NCBI RefSeq assembly: GCF_910594005.1
Contig: NC_057816.1
Span: 27,483,797-27,547,796 of the forward strand
Direction of reading: 5' to 3'
Length of the DNA: 64,000 nt
Source: Cervus elaphus
Taxonomy: Eukaryota > Chordata > Mammalia > Artiodactyla > Cervidae
Shown: piece by piece, positions 1-9,904 of the stretch
Numbering within the stretch: position 1 is the first letter of the stretch
Layout of the letters: the number at the start of each line of letters is the position of its first letter
The notes under the pieces: model-generated
The model's input: only the letters and a program-made list of their open reading frames with translations
Told to the model about the DNA's origin: nothing
Databases searched by the model: none
Position numbers and translations under genes: made by a program

Positions 1-230
1 TCTCCGTCTGCGCTACTCAGGCTCCCCCGGCTGTTCTATATGGAGCGCGCCCCGCGCTGCGCGAGGTTCCAGCCCTCGGGTGTTCCACAAAAGCGCGGAG
101 CAAAAAGCTGCGCCTGCTCTCTGTGCCTTCCCCATCAGAGCGGTCCAGGCAGCGAGGGGCTTGATGGGTGCACTCTCCCCAGGTGTGGCGCGCCCACTCC
201 CTTCCACGGACCCAGTCTCAGTTTCCTCTG

Positions 231-303
231 GCGCCAGTCGGGTGCGCGCGCCTTCCGCCCTCAGCGTCCCCAGCCCCAGTCCCCGCCCGCGCCAGTCGGG
301 TGC
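231..303. repeat. Direct repeat GCGCCAGTCGGGTGC inside the L1 5' UTR
   Basis: The 15-mer GCGCCAGTCGGGTGC occurs exactly at 231-245 and again at 289-303, a 58-base period. It lies in the most CpG-dense part of the L1 5' UTR. It may be a remnant of promoter monomer duplication; no function is shown. Confidence 0.75.
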
Positions 304-779
304 CTGCGCCCTGTGTCTCGCCGCGACCTTCCCCTCCCCCCTGCCTCCTGCCTCCCGCGGGGCTGGGCTGGTCCGCAGCCTGCGAGCTCCTCTCTGGACC
401 CTCTCGGTCTCTTTGTTCTGCGAATGGCCGGCAGTGTGTTCCGGCCGGTTAATTTTCTCTCTTTTGCTCTCCCACAGTTCAAGTTGGCAACTCACAGAAG
501 CTCCCTCCGATTGTCCTCAGGGCACTCAGGCCCGGACCCTACTCCAAGCAATGCCGCCTAAGACTCCCTTCCTGGGACGGATCTCCATCCTTAGCTCTTT
601 TGTCTCACTTTTAATCTTTTATATTTTGTCCTACCTCCTTTCGAAGACAATGGGCTGCTTTTCTGGGCTCCTGATGACCTCAGCTAGCGCTCAGAAGTTG
701 TTTTGTGAAGTTTGCTCTGCGTTCAGTTATTCTTTTGATGAATTTGTAGGAGAGAAAGTGGTCTCCCCGTCCTACTCCT

Positions 780-791
780 CCGCCATCTTGG
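780..791 (-). promoter_or_regulatory. YY1-type site at the L1 5' end
   Basis: The minus strand reads CCAAGATGGCGG within the first ~25 bases of the element. This is a good match to the YY1 core (AAGATGGCGG). In human L1, a YY1 site at the equivalent position sets accurate transcription start. The motif is seen here; its function is inferred by analogy. Confidence 0.6.
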
Positions 792-854
792 CTCCTCCTT
801 CGCTAATAAAATTCTGATAAAATACAGACTTCATTTGGCTCCAGAAGCACTTAC

Positions 855-995
855 ATTCAGTTAAAATGCCAATGCCTAGGTCTCCATACAGACTTACTGA
901 ATCAGAATTCCCAAGAGTAGTGCCCAAGTGTCCATATTTTTAAGAAGTACCACAGGTGCTTTTTATATTAACCCAAGGTTGGGAAGCATGGTACC
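855..995 (-). mobile_element. MER5A-like hAT miniature element fragment
   Basis: The stretch contains the diagnostic 'acttactgaatcagaat' block followed by a decayed 'accacaggtgctttt' block. Both are in the order expected for a reverse-oriented MER5A (nonautonomous hAT-Charlie). It is old and diverged, and the terminal repeats are not clear. Confidence 0.55.
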
Positions 996-1034
996 TATAG
1001 TCTGTAAAGAGAATGTATATAATGTAAAAAGCAT

Positions 1035-1124
1035 TCAGTGTAGTGGGTCCACATGAAAGCAATGCATTCCAGCAGTCCTTGCTTTAACATTAATTAGTTG
1101 TGAAACTTGGCAAGTTTTTTAACC
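1035..1124 (+). mobile_element. MIR SINE, left half (split by an L1)
   Basis: The end of this piece (tagttgtgaaacttggcaag, then ttttttaacc) matches the MIR core 'agctgtgtgaccttgggcaagtcacttaacc'. The element resumes at 3256 with 'cctcagatgaaaatagggat', exactly where the MIR core would continue. An L1 has therefore inserted into the MIR. Confidence 0.65.
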
Positions 1125-1291
1125 TTTTTTTAAATTGATGTATGGTTGACTTATGATATTATAATAGCTTCAGATGTAAAACATAGCAATTAAAAAGTTT
1201 TATAGTTTATACTGCCAAACTATTACAAAATATTGACAACATATATTCCTTGTGCTGTACATCCTTGTAACTTATTTATTTCATACCTAGT

Positions 1292-1647
1292 GGTGTTGGA
1301 GAAGACTCTTGAGAGTCCCTTGGACTGCAAGGAGATCCAATCAGTCCATCCTAAAGGAGATCAGTCCTGGGTGTTCATTGGAATGACTGATGCTGAAGCT
1401 GAAACTCCAATACTTTGGCCATCTCACACGAAGAGTTGACTCACTGGAAAAGACCCTGATGCTGGGAGGGATTGGGGGCAGGAGGAGAAGGGGACGACAG
1501 AGGATGAGATGGCTGGATGGCATCACCGACTTGATGGACATGAGTTTGAGTGAACTCCAGGAGTTGGTGACGAACAGGAAGGCCTGGCATGCTGCAATTC
1601 ATGAGGTTGCAAAGAGTCGGACATGACTGAGTGACTGAACTGAACTG
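1292..1647 (+). mobile_element. BovB LINE 3' end (356 bp) nested in the L1
   Basis: This is the terminal ~350 bp of BovB, coding for the tail of the BovB protein and ending in the characteristic 'actgagtgactgaactgaac'. It interrupts the L1 between 'catacctagt' and 'agtagtttgtacc', with only AGT (1289-1291/1648-1650) shared at both sides. A frame at 1390-1626 covers the last residues of the BovB polyprotein. The copy is 5'-truncated and cannot encode reverse transcriptase. Confidence 0.85.
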
Positions 1648-1918
1648 AGTAGTTTGTACCTCTTAATCCTGTTTATCTTATGTTGCCATTCCACCTACCT
1701 GTCTCTCCTCTAAGAACCACTAGCTTATTCTCTGTGTCTGTAAGTCTTTTCAGTTTAGCTATATTTGTTGTTTTGCTTTATCTTTTAGATTCCACAAGTC
1801 AGTGAAATCATACTGTATTTGTCTTTCTCTATATGACTTAGTTCATTAAACATAATATACTCCAGGTCTACCCATGTAGTCAAAAATGACAAGATTTCAT
1901 TTTTTATGGCTGAGTAAT

Positions 1919-1965
1919 AAAGAGTCGGACACAACTGAGTGACTGAACTGAACTGAACTCAACTG
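1919..1965 (+). mobile_element. 47-bp BovB terminal micro-insertion
   Basis: Exactly 47 bases of BovB 3' terminal sequence (AAAGAGTCGGACACAACTGA onward) interrupt the L1 motif 'gctgagtaat|attccattg', with AAT present on both sides (1916-1918/1966-1968). It is either an extremely 5'-truncated retroinsertion or a local template-switch copy of the BovB end at 1609-1647. Confidence 0.75.
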
Positions 1966-3255
1966 AATATTCCATTGCATATATAAATATATATATACCA
2001 CAACTTCTTTATCTGTTCATCTGTTGATAGACTCTTAGGTTGCTTTCATATCTTGGCTATTATAAATAACAATGCTATGGACATCAGGGAGCATGTATCT
2101 TTTCAAATTAGTCTTTTTGTTTTCTTCAAATCTAAGAAGTGTCATTTCTGGATTGTATAGCAGTTCTATTTTTAATTTTGGGAGAACAGCTCGCAAATGA
2201 TTTGTTATAGCGGCTCCACCAAATTACAGTCACATCAATAGTGCATGAGGGTTCTGTTTTCTCCACATCCTTACCTGTACTTATTATTTCTTATCTTTGT
2301 TGATAATAGGCATTTGACAATAATATCTATGTAGGTATCATTGTGGCTCTGATTTTCGTTTCCCTGATGATGCCTGATGTTGAGCATCAGATGTCTATGT
2401 CACGTGTATTTTCTTTGGAAAAATTCCTACTCGGGTCCTCTGTATGTATGTATATTTACATTTTAATTAGATTCTTCTCTTGAGTTGTATGAGTTCTTTA
2501 TTTTGGATATAACCCTTAATCAGACATATTGTTCCCAAATATCTTCCTCTATCTAGTAGATTGCCTGTTTTATTTTGTTAGTGGTTTCCTTAACTGTGCA
2601 AAAGCTTTTAAATTTGATTAGGTCACAAGTGTTTATTTTTGCTTTTGTTTTCCTTGCCTGAAGAAACATATCCACAAAAATACTGCTAAGACCAATGACA
2701 ATCAGCACGGTGTCTATGTTTTCTTCTAGAAGTTTTACTGTTTCAGGTCTTCCATTTTGGTCTTTAATCCACTTGGAGTTTATTTTTCTATATAATGTGA
2801 GAAATGTTCCAGTTTTACTCTTCTATATGTAGCTTCTAGCTTTCACAACACCACTTTTTGAGGAGACAGACTTTTCTTCCTTGCATATTCTTGTCTCCTT
2901 TGTCACAGATTAATTGCCCACACATGGATGTGTTTATTTCTGGGCTCTCCCTTCTGCTCTATTGATCTATGTGTGTGTTTTTGTGCGAATATGTTGCTTA
3001 AAATAGCTTTGTAGTATAATCTGAACTCAGGGGGCATGACGATGCTAGTTTTTTTTTAAATCAGGATTTTTTTTTGGCTATTTGGAACTCCATGAAGTTC
3101 TTTGAACTTTCTTGGCTGTAGAAGAGCCATTTTGCTAGTCTTCAAGTTATTTACAGAGAGGGCCGCTATATACATAGTTGTAGTTTTGATGAGTTCTTTC
3201 AGGGAGGCAAGCTCAGGGTCTTCCTACTCTAACTTCTTGATTTGCCCCTGTTAAT

Positions 3256-3398
3256 CAACGTTTTTAATCCAAGATTCCTCAGATGAAAATAGGGATAATG
3301 ACAGTAACTCCACATAATATTGATATGCAGATTATTAAATTAGTTCACATATGTTGAAAGCTCAGTCCAGGGTCTGGCACATAGCAGCACTAATTAAG
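3256..3398 (+). mobile_element. MIR SINE, right half
   Basis: It continues the MIR interrupted at 1124: 'cctcagatgaaaatagggat', then a decayed 'attaaattagttcacat', then 'ggtctggcacatag', in the order of the MIR consensus 3' half. Confidence 0.7.
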
Positions 3399-3620
3399 TG
3401 GTTTCCCAGGTGGCACTAGTGGTAAAGAACCCGCCTGCCAATGCAGGAGACATAAGAGAGGAGAGCTCGATCCCTGGGTCGGGAAGATCCCCTAGACAAG
3501 GGCATGGCAACCCACTCCAGCATTCTTGCCTGGAGAATCCCATGGACCGAGGAGCCTGGCAGACACAATCCATAGAGTCACAAAGAGTCAGACACAACTG
3601 AAGCGACTGACTTAGCAGGC
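3399..3620 (+). mobile_element. Bov-tA SINE
   Basis: The tRNA-Glu-derived head (gtttcccaggtggcactagt, with pol III B-box-like 'ctcgatccctgggtc') is followed by the BovA body (aacccactccagcattcttg) and the terminal 'gagtcagacacaactgaagc'. The copy is full length and moderately diverged. No clean TSD was found. Confidence 0.85.
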
Positions 3621-3854
3621 ACATTACTTGCTAATGTAGTATTAGCTCTTTGTTCTCTTTACAGCACATTTATAATGCAAACATCCCTAAGAAAAGTAAA
3701 ATGTTAAAGAGAGGCAGAATGTGATAGTGGAAAGGATAAAGGCAGACTCTGGATTCTAGTTTTCACTCTACTACTCTTTTTTCCTAGGTAAGAAATATCA
3801 ACAGCTGACCTTTAAATTCTTCATCAGTAAATTGTCTCATATTAGAGTGACTCT

Positions 3855-4022
3855 GGGCTTCCCTGGTAGCTCAGCTGTTAAAGAATCCACCTGCAATACA
3901 GGAAATCCTGTTTCAATTCCTGGGTTGGGATGATCCCCTGGAGAAGGGATAGGCTACCAACTCCAGTATTCTTGGGCTTCCTTCGTGGCTTAGATGGTAA
4001 AGAATCAGCCTGTAATGCAAAT
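3855..4022 (+). mobile_element. Dimeric Bov-tA, truncated
   Basis: The first unit runs from 'gggcttccctggtagctcag' to 'ccaactccagtattct'. It is followed at once by a second tRNA-like head (tgggcttccttcgtggctta) that stops at 'cctgtaatgcaa'. The same junction occurs at 36306-36617 and 45528-45838, so this is a 3'-truncated copy of a dimeric form. Confidence 0.75.
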
Positions 4023-4079
4023 TCAAACACAGCCACGATCTGATTTTCAGTGTCCCAACCTATGAACGGCTTTTATGTT

Positions 4080-4130
4080 TTTAAAGCATTGGTTAAAAAG
4101 AAAAAAAAAAAAAAAAAGACAATAAAAAAG
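4080..4130 (+). repeat. A-rich tract
   Basis: A run of 17 A after 'aaaaag', followed by AAT/AAG-rich sequence. It may be the tail of an unrecognised retroposed sequence. Confidence 0.6.
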
Positions 4131-4224
4131 TGACAGATTACATATGGGACACAAAACGTATCATATTTATCCTGTTTTGTGTCTCTGTTTTTAAAGAAAA
4201 CATTTTCTGATCTCAGGCCCTAGT

Positions 4225-4395
4225 GCAGCATTTCTGAAACTTTAATATACATGTAAATCATCTGGAGAGCTCAAAAGATGAGTTCTTATTCAGGTCTGGA
4301 GTTGGGCCTGGGAGTCTACATTTCTAACACACTACTAGATAATGCTGATGTTGCTTTCTCAGGGACCACGCGTTGTGTATCAAAGGCTGGACTAT
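4225..4395 (+). mobile_element. MER5A-like hAT miniature element
   Basis: It has the MER5A order of blocks: 'tttctgaaactttaatatac', 'aaatcatctggagagctc', 'ggtctggagttgggcctggg', 'atgctgatgttgct', 'agggaccacg'. The orientation is opposite to the copy at 855-995. Confidence 0.7.
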
Positions 4396-4530
4396 TTGGA
4401 TTTCATTTATGTGTGACAAAGCCTGGGCTCTTCTAAGCTCAGGTGATCATAATATTAGCAATGGCCTAGAACCGCTGAGCTTCTTAGGAGCATCTGAACC
4501 AAATTAATACAATCGGCTGTCATATTAGAA

Positions 4531-4720
4531 CAGGAGTTCCCCACCTCCAGATCTAATGGGATCTAATGCCTGATGATCTGAGGTGGAACTGATATAATAA
4601 TAATAGAATAAATGTAACATGTTTCAATCATCCTGGAACCACCACCACCCCACACTAGTCCACACAACAATTGTCTTCCATGAAACTGGTCCCTGGTGCC
4701 AAAATGGTTGGGGACCACTG
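4531..4720 (+). mobile_element. hAT-type miniature DNA transposon with TIRs and 8-bp TSD
   Basis: The left end CAGGAGTTCCCCACC and right end GGTTGGGGACCACTG form 15-bp inverted repeats. The flanking 8-mers tattagaa (4523-4530) and gcttagaa (4721-4728) agree at 6 of 8 positions, fitting a decayed hAT 8-bp duplication. Inside are 'aatgcctgatgatctgaggt' and 'attgtcttccatgaaactgg'. A second copy lies at 45517-46084. It has no coding capacity. Confidence 0.75.
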
Positions 4721-4728
4721 GCTTAGAA

Positions 4729-7340
4729 AACAGTATCAAGACTCTGGGAATGTGATTCAAGACAGGTGAGATCTTGTAATAAAAATAAAAAGAGTGGAAG
4801 AAAAGTTTGACTGTTAATAGCCTACATAAAACACAGCTGTTTCATTCCTGAATTTTGATGACCAAAACCTTTTGCCTATGTTCCAATCTGTTCCTTATTT
4901 TAATAGCTTTGATTCTTTATTACTATGTTTTCTTTTGAGGACTTTGCTTTGGATTTATCACCTTGTACTTTCCTGGACCCATAGTATCTGCATGTATTTT
5001 TTGCATGGTCTGAACATGCTGAACTTGTCCTTTGGTTCACCTGAATTGAATAACTGTCAGTTTCTTCCGTTGAACTGAATTCATGGCCCTTACCCTGAAT
5101 TGGAAATATGGAATGATGAAATCTTAAACTCAGAAGCTGGAAAAGAATCCAAAAGATTACCCCATAGTAGTAACATGCAAAACAATCTTTACTTCTCTTT
5201 CAATCTTGCCCTCTCATTTTCCCTCTCCTGTAGCCATACAACATTATGACACACGCCAAACAAATATAATTAACATTTAGTTGTATCGACTGAAGGATCT
5301 ATTATTATCTCTCTAATCTCAATCAGATGAATAAAACTACTGACAGTGAAAATAACCCACTTCTGCTTTAGTATCCAAGAGAAAAAAATTTTTGAAAGTA
5401 TCAGCTCTGATATATCACACATTTATACAGTGGCCAATGTTTTTCAGTATAACTTGGAATTAGTAGGTGGAAACTATTTCAATAGGGTCTTCAGGCCTGC
5501 TGGCAATTTTATAGAAGTAGAACTATTATGAAATTCTGTGATTTTAGGTATGAAATGTATGGCCCTTTGATTGACCAAGTTAAGACTGACATGAAATAAT
5601 GAAATATAATGTCACCAGCCTAAAGAATTTGGAAATAGTGACAAAGATCAGGCAAACAGAGATAGACCCTTTTACTGTGGTGGCTCAGAAGACACACAAC
5701 ATGATTGAGGTGACCCCTGGGCAGTGGAAAGGGAGATGCCAGGGCATTAGTAATAAGAAAACAATTTGATTCACCCTCCAAACCTCAGAGCATGTCTAAC
5801 CCAACCACTGTTAGCTGTAGCCAGAACCTACTGCACGGATGGGGACAGTGTGGCTGTGAAGCAAATGGGCCAGTGGTCCAGGCCTCCCAATGCCAGCTTT
5901 TAATTTACAGTCAGTAAACATTTTATTTTACTGCCTTGAGCCCTCCTGGATAATACCTGCTAAATTATATATATACTACAAGTTGAAACTCCAGTAAACA
6001 TTATCATTGGCCATAGATTGTCTTTTGTTGTCACTAGACAAAAATGATCATCTCCAGCCACTAGGTGAAGGGATTTTTTTGTTTTTAATAGATCAATAGT
6101 TCCAACCCAAGTATAGTGTACTCAAGGCCATTCCAAAATAACCTTGAACATTTACATGCTTTGGAATGTGTCCACTGTCAACAAAAAAGTGATGTGATAT
6201 ATTGTCAACACAGATCTGATACATGGCATTCCAAGTAAAAAAACAAGCCAGCAAATCCATCAAAAGCTATGTAGTGTGAACCCTGACAGTTTGCTTTTCC
6301 TCTTGCAATGCACGTGCCCGACTTAAGCACTGATTGTCAAGGCATCTGCTTCAAAGAGGGATCCACTTCAATACTGATATCCCCAAAAAACACATTGCCA
6401 GCCATACCACCATGAAGAAGCAGTTCCTACTCTTCCATCCCCCACACTCCTTTGCTTTAAAGATCTTGATTGGTTTCTGTAACTGACCATTTGGGACCAT
6501 TGCTTTAAAATCACCAATAAAGAGTAAGCCTGAGAAATCCTAGGCACAAAACAGAGATGCTTCAGCTTAGAGGACTTAACTTGTGGTTTAGACAAAAAAA
6601 TCAGGACAGATTTGGGGAAGCTCTAGTGCTTTTGATTTTTGCTTTTGTTTTTAACCTGGATAATTCAGAGTCACCAAAAATCTTTTGAATAGTCTCGAAA
6701 TTTGGCTTTATAGATGGGTAGCACTCACTGATCATTAGCTCACTGATCATTAGTTAAGTAAGTAAACGTTTGTAAAAACTAGTGAGCACTTGTAGATTCA
6801 CGTCTAAAGCTAAGATTTGTCTTTAACAGATCATAAGAGATCAGAGAAGGGGGTGCCTTCAAGGGTACAAAGTAGAACTGGAACCTTAACAAATTCACTT
6901 ATAAAAGTTACAGTGTGCTGAGAATACACACTTGTCCCATCATGTGATATCCTCCCTACTTGATCCCTGTGAACTTTAATATGGGAACTTAATATGTATC
7001 TCATCACACAATACTGAGGCTTAAAATGAAATTAACTGATTCTTGGCTTGAAAAACGCATCCCATTTTAAGCAATTTTCATTACATACAACAAGCACCCT
7101 TATTGGGTTCTGCCTGGCTCTGTCCAGAGTGGAATTTGGGGAAGCCAGTGAGACTTAGTATCCTTTCCTGCCCTTTAAATGTCCACTGGTCCATAAGCCT
7201 CTGCACCCTTGAGAGCAACTCTGATCAGTGGGAGGAGACCTTTTCAGCTGCCCAGAGGTGGAGCTGGAAGAAGAGCAGGACAAGTGCACAGTGCTATACT
7301 ATGTCCATGTAATGAAGACATGTATCTCTTAAGCCAGAAA
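4729..7340. other. Unique AT-rich stretch, no recognised feature
   Basis: No exon, RNA gene or recognised repeat is seen. Short open frames (4872-5078, 5346-5531, 7103-7312) look like chance frames. A 15-base tandem duplication (ctcactgatcattag) lies at about 6725-6754. Old repeats may be too diverged to recognise here. Confidence 0.5.
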
Positions 7341-7344
7341 ATAC

Positions 7345-7530
7345 ATCTTTCATCGTTTAATCTCCCTGTGCCTCCTCACTGTTATCATCTCTAAAATAGG
7401 GATAACAATAATGCCTTCCTCATATGCACATTATGACAATTAAATGAGTTCACATCTACTAACCAAGTGGAACAATGCCTTGGGACACAGGTGCTATATG
7501 ATGTCAGTGATTACCATTAAAGTACTTGAT
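7345..7530 (+). mobile_element. MIR SINE
   Basis: The core order is preserved: 'ctccctgtgcctcctcactg', 'atctctaaaatagggataac', 'acaattaaatgagttcaca', 'caatgccttgggacacagg'. Confidence 0.7.
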
Positions 7531-7649
7531 CACAGAAAGAGTTCTCAAATGATAATTGTCACCTTCTTTTCTACAGATAACCTCTTTCCTTAGGATGAAA
7601 TAAAGAAGACAAGTTGAATAAGCCAGAAACCAATTTTTCTGTTGCTAGG

Positions 7650-7775
7650 TACCATGCCAGTCTGTCCCAAGTCACACAGTAAGAGACTGGAAACAAGAAC
7701 TTGAATCTAGATCTCTCAACTTCCATAGTCTGAGACTCTGCTCTTTCAAATTCTTGTCTCCCCGCACTTTGATAT
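7650..7775 (+). mobile_element. MIR 3' core fragment
   Basis: 'caagtcacacagtaagagac', 'aacttgaatctagatctctc' and 'gagactctgctctttc' match the second half of the MIR core. Confidence 0.6.
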
Positions 7776-7804
7776 TTAGTTAGAATTGTGAACTGGTGAG
7801 GAGA

Positions 7805-8016
7805 GATAAAGAATCTGTCTACCAATGCAGTGGTAAAGAATCCACTTGCCAATGCAGGACACACGGGTTTTATCCCTGAGTCAGGAAGATCTTCTAGAGG
7901 AGGATATGGCAACCCACTCCAGTATTCTGGCCTGGAGAATCCCATGGACAGAGGAGCCTGGCGGGCTACAGTCCATGGGGTAGCAAAGAGTCAGGCATGG
8001 CTGAGCCCACACGCAT
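7805..8016 (+). mobile_element. Bov-tA SINE with duplicated head
   Basis: A Bov-tA body (aacccactccagtattctgg, gagtcaggcatggctgagcc) follows a head in which about 28 bases occur twice: 'taaagaatctgtctaccaat' and then 'taaagaatccacttgccaat'. The duplication replaces the usual ggcttccctggtggctc start. Confidence 0.75.
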
Positions 8017-8782
8017 GAGGAGACATAGCTTGTTTGCAGACATGTTTAGCAGACATACAAGTTACTTGCAGAGAGGCTCAGAATAGCTCACAAGCCCACT
8101 TCAGTAGAAAACCCGTGAAATTACCTGCAGTTTCAATAGTGACAGTCAGAAGCTTGTCCCAACCATCTCAGTCAGTGAAAATATTTTTGAAAAGGAAGGA
8201 GCTAAGTTCAGCATAACACAGCATCCCCAAATAGGGTGCCAGATTAAAGCAGTTTGGTGGAAATGGTTTTAAAACCTTAATCTTGTCTAAACTGAGATCA
8301 ATCTGTTCACTGTGGGCATCAAACCTAATGAGGCAGCTAGAGGTGACTAATCCAACACAGAAGTTTTCCCTTGTGCCTCCCACTGTGGTGAAGCCCAGGC
8401 AGCTGTTCTCTAAAAGCCTGTTTCTGACAGCAGGTGGGACACAGCTGAAGACACCTGCTGAACACACCTGTACCAGCTCGGCAGGGTTCATGTGTAATGT
8501 GTCTGTACACAGATTGTACTACCAAGATGAGCAGAAAGACTCCTGGACAGTCCAGTGACACTAGCCTAGGGAGAAAATGTCAGTGGGAAAAACAGTGACC
8601 AAGAGATTGAAGCAAAGGATTTCCTTCCATGATAATGTTAGGTCATTATGACTTTTGTATTTCTAAATCTGAACTTTTTCCTAGGAGACAGCTGACAAGA
8701 CAATGAACATAAAAACCAGGACGTCTGAGTCTCCTTGAGATGCTGGAAAAGAAGAGACAAGTCTGTGCTGTACCACAAAGGA
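8017..8782. other. Unique stretch, no recognised feature
   Basis: The sequence is non-repetitive to my reading. It has open frames of 91 codons (8283-8558, plus) and 107 codons (8168-8491, minus) that overlap one another. Neither shows splice-site context or recognisable domains, so I do not call a gene. Confidence 0.4.
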
Positions 8783-9885
8783 AACTATAAGCAAGGTAAA
8801 TAGCCTTCAGAATGGGAGAAAATAATAGCAAATGAAACAACTGACAAAGGATTAATCTGCAAAATATATAAGCAGCTCATGAAGCTCAATACCAGAAAAA
8901 TGAACAATCCAATAAAAAAAATGGGTAAGAGAACTAAACAGACATTCTCCAAAGAAGACATACAGATGGCTAATAAACAGATGAAAAGATGCTCAACATC
9001 ACTCATTATCAGAGAAATGCAAATCAAAACCACAATGAGTTATCATCTCACACCAGTCAGAATGGCCATCATCAAAAAGTCCACAAACAATAAATGCTGG
9101 AGAGGGCATGGAGAAAAGAGAACCCTCTTACACTGCTGGTGGGAATGCAAACTGGAACAGCCACTATAAAGAACAGTATGGAGATTCCTTAAAAAACTGG
9201 AAATAGAACTTCCATACAACTCAGAAATCCCACTGGGCATATACCCTGAAGAAACCAGAACTGAAAGAGACACATGTACCTCAATGTTCACTGCAGCACT
9301 ATTTACAATAGCAGGAACATGGAAGCAACCTGGATGTCCACCAACAGATGAATGGATCAGAAGTTGTGGTACATATACAAAATGGAATATTACTCAGCCA
9401 TAAAAAGGAACACATTTGAGTCAGTTCTAATGAGGTGGATGAAACTGGAGCCTATTACACAGAGTGAAGTAAGTCAGAAAGACAAATTCAAATACTGTAT
9501 ATTAATGCATATATACGGAATTTAGGAAGAAGGTAATGATGGTCCTACATGCAGGGCAGCAAAAGAGACACAGATGTAAACAACAGACTTTGGACTCTGT
9601 AGGAGATGGTGAGGGTGAGATGATTTGAGAGAATAGCACTGAAACATGTATATTACCATATGTGAAACAGATGGCCAATGCAAGATGCATGAAGCAGAGC
9701 ACCCAAAACCAGTGCTTTGGGCCAACCCAGAGGGATATGGTGGGGAGGGAGGTGAGAGAGGGGTTCAGCATGGGGGGAAACATGTATACCTTTGGCTGAT
9801 TCATGTCAATGTATGGCAAGAACCATCACAATATTGTAAACTAACTATCCTCCAATTAAAATTAATGAATTAATTTTTAAAAACG
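8783..9885 (+). mobile_element. 5'-truncated L1 (1.1 kb)
   Basis: The ORF2 C-terminal region begins near 'aactataagcaagg' and is readable as a frame at 8879-9169 (KMNNPIKKMGKRTKQTFSKE). It then continues with disruptions into the 3' UTR and ends in an AT-rich tail at about 9885. A probable TSD of about 19 bases with mismatches and one indel pair flanks it (8764-8782 and 9886-9904, both beginning TGTGC and ending AAGGA). The frame is broken by stops and the copy is inactive. Confidence 0.85.
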
Positions 9886-9904
9886 TGTGCCATACACAGA
9901 AGGA

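Larger units (their letters stand above)
1..805 (-). mobile_element. L1 5' UTR/promoter (young ruminant L1, minus orientation)
   Basis: Read on the minus strand, this block begins at about 805 with a GGAGGAGCCAAGATGGCGG start typical of mammalian L1 5' UTRs. It then runs through about 250 bases of moderate GC into a very GC- and CpG-rich stretch (1-480). It is the only CpG-island-like sequence in the window. It resembles the 5' UTR I know for the bovine L1 family (L1_BT). Its 5' end is present and the sequence leaves the window at base 1, so ORF1, ORF2 and the 3' end would lie to the left if the copy is full length. The flank right of 805 is AT-rich and unrelated, as expected at a 5' insertion junction. 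The TSD cannot be checked because the 3' end is outside the window. Confidence 0.8.
80..817 (+). other. 245-codon open frame antisense to the L1 5' UTR
   Basis: An ATG at 80 opens a 245-codon frame that crosses the L1 5' UTR antisense to L1 and stops at 815-817, just outside the element. The C-terminal residues are encoded at the insertion junction. Primate L1s carry a short antisense frame, ORF0, in their 5' UTR, so the position is suggestive. Against function: 1-480 is so GC-rich that stop codons are rare, and overlapping frames (40-561 on plus, 13-495 on minus) are also open. The predicted product is Ser/Pro/Ala/Arg-rich at first, then has a hydrophobic stretch near residues 170-195. I recognise no domain. 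Confidence 0.3.
1125..3255 (-). mobile_element. Internally deleted L1 inserted in a MIR
   Basis: The left end is an L1 3' end in reverse (T-rich start at 1125). From about 1650 to 3085 the sequence is reverse-complement ORF2 3' sequence, recognisable from the 'tgttgagcat' and 'ccacttggagtttatttt' blocks. At about 3085 ORF2 similarity breaks off. The last ~50 bases read, on the minus strand, as an L1 5'-UTR start (agtaggaagaccctgagc at 3202-3219). The whole is flanked by a probable TSD: caagttttttaacc at 1111-1124 and caacgtttttaatcc at 3256-3270. Apart from nested insertions about 1.7 kb of L1 remains, against 6-7 kb for a complete element, so most of ORF1 and ORF2 is missing internally. No long frame survives. 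Confidence 0.65.

Noticed and set aside
1..805. Reading the CpG-rich block as a retroviral LTR or a CpG-island gene promoter
   Set aside because: On the minus strand it begins with an L1-type GGAGGAGCCAAGATGGCGG start and matches the ruminant L1 5' UTR layout. No TG...CA ends or splice donor are seen.
8168..8558. Overlapping 107- and 91-codon open frames as a gene
   Set aside because: They overlap on opposite strands, with no domain, splice signals or repeat-independent support. Chance frames of this size are expected in 64 kb.
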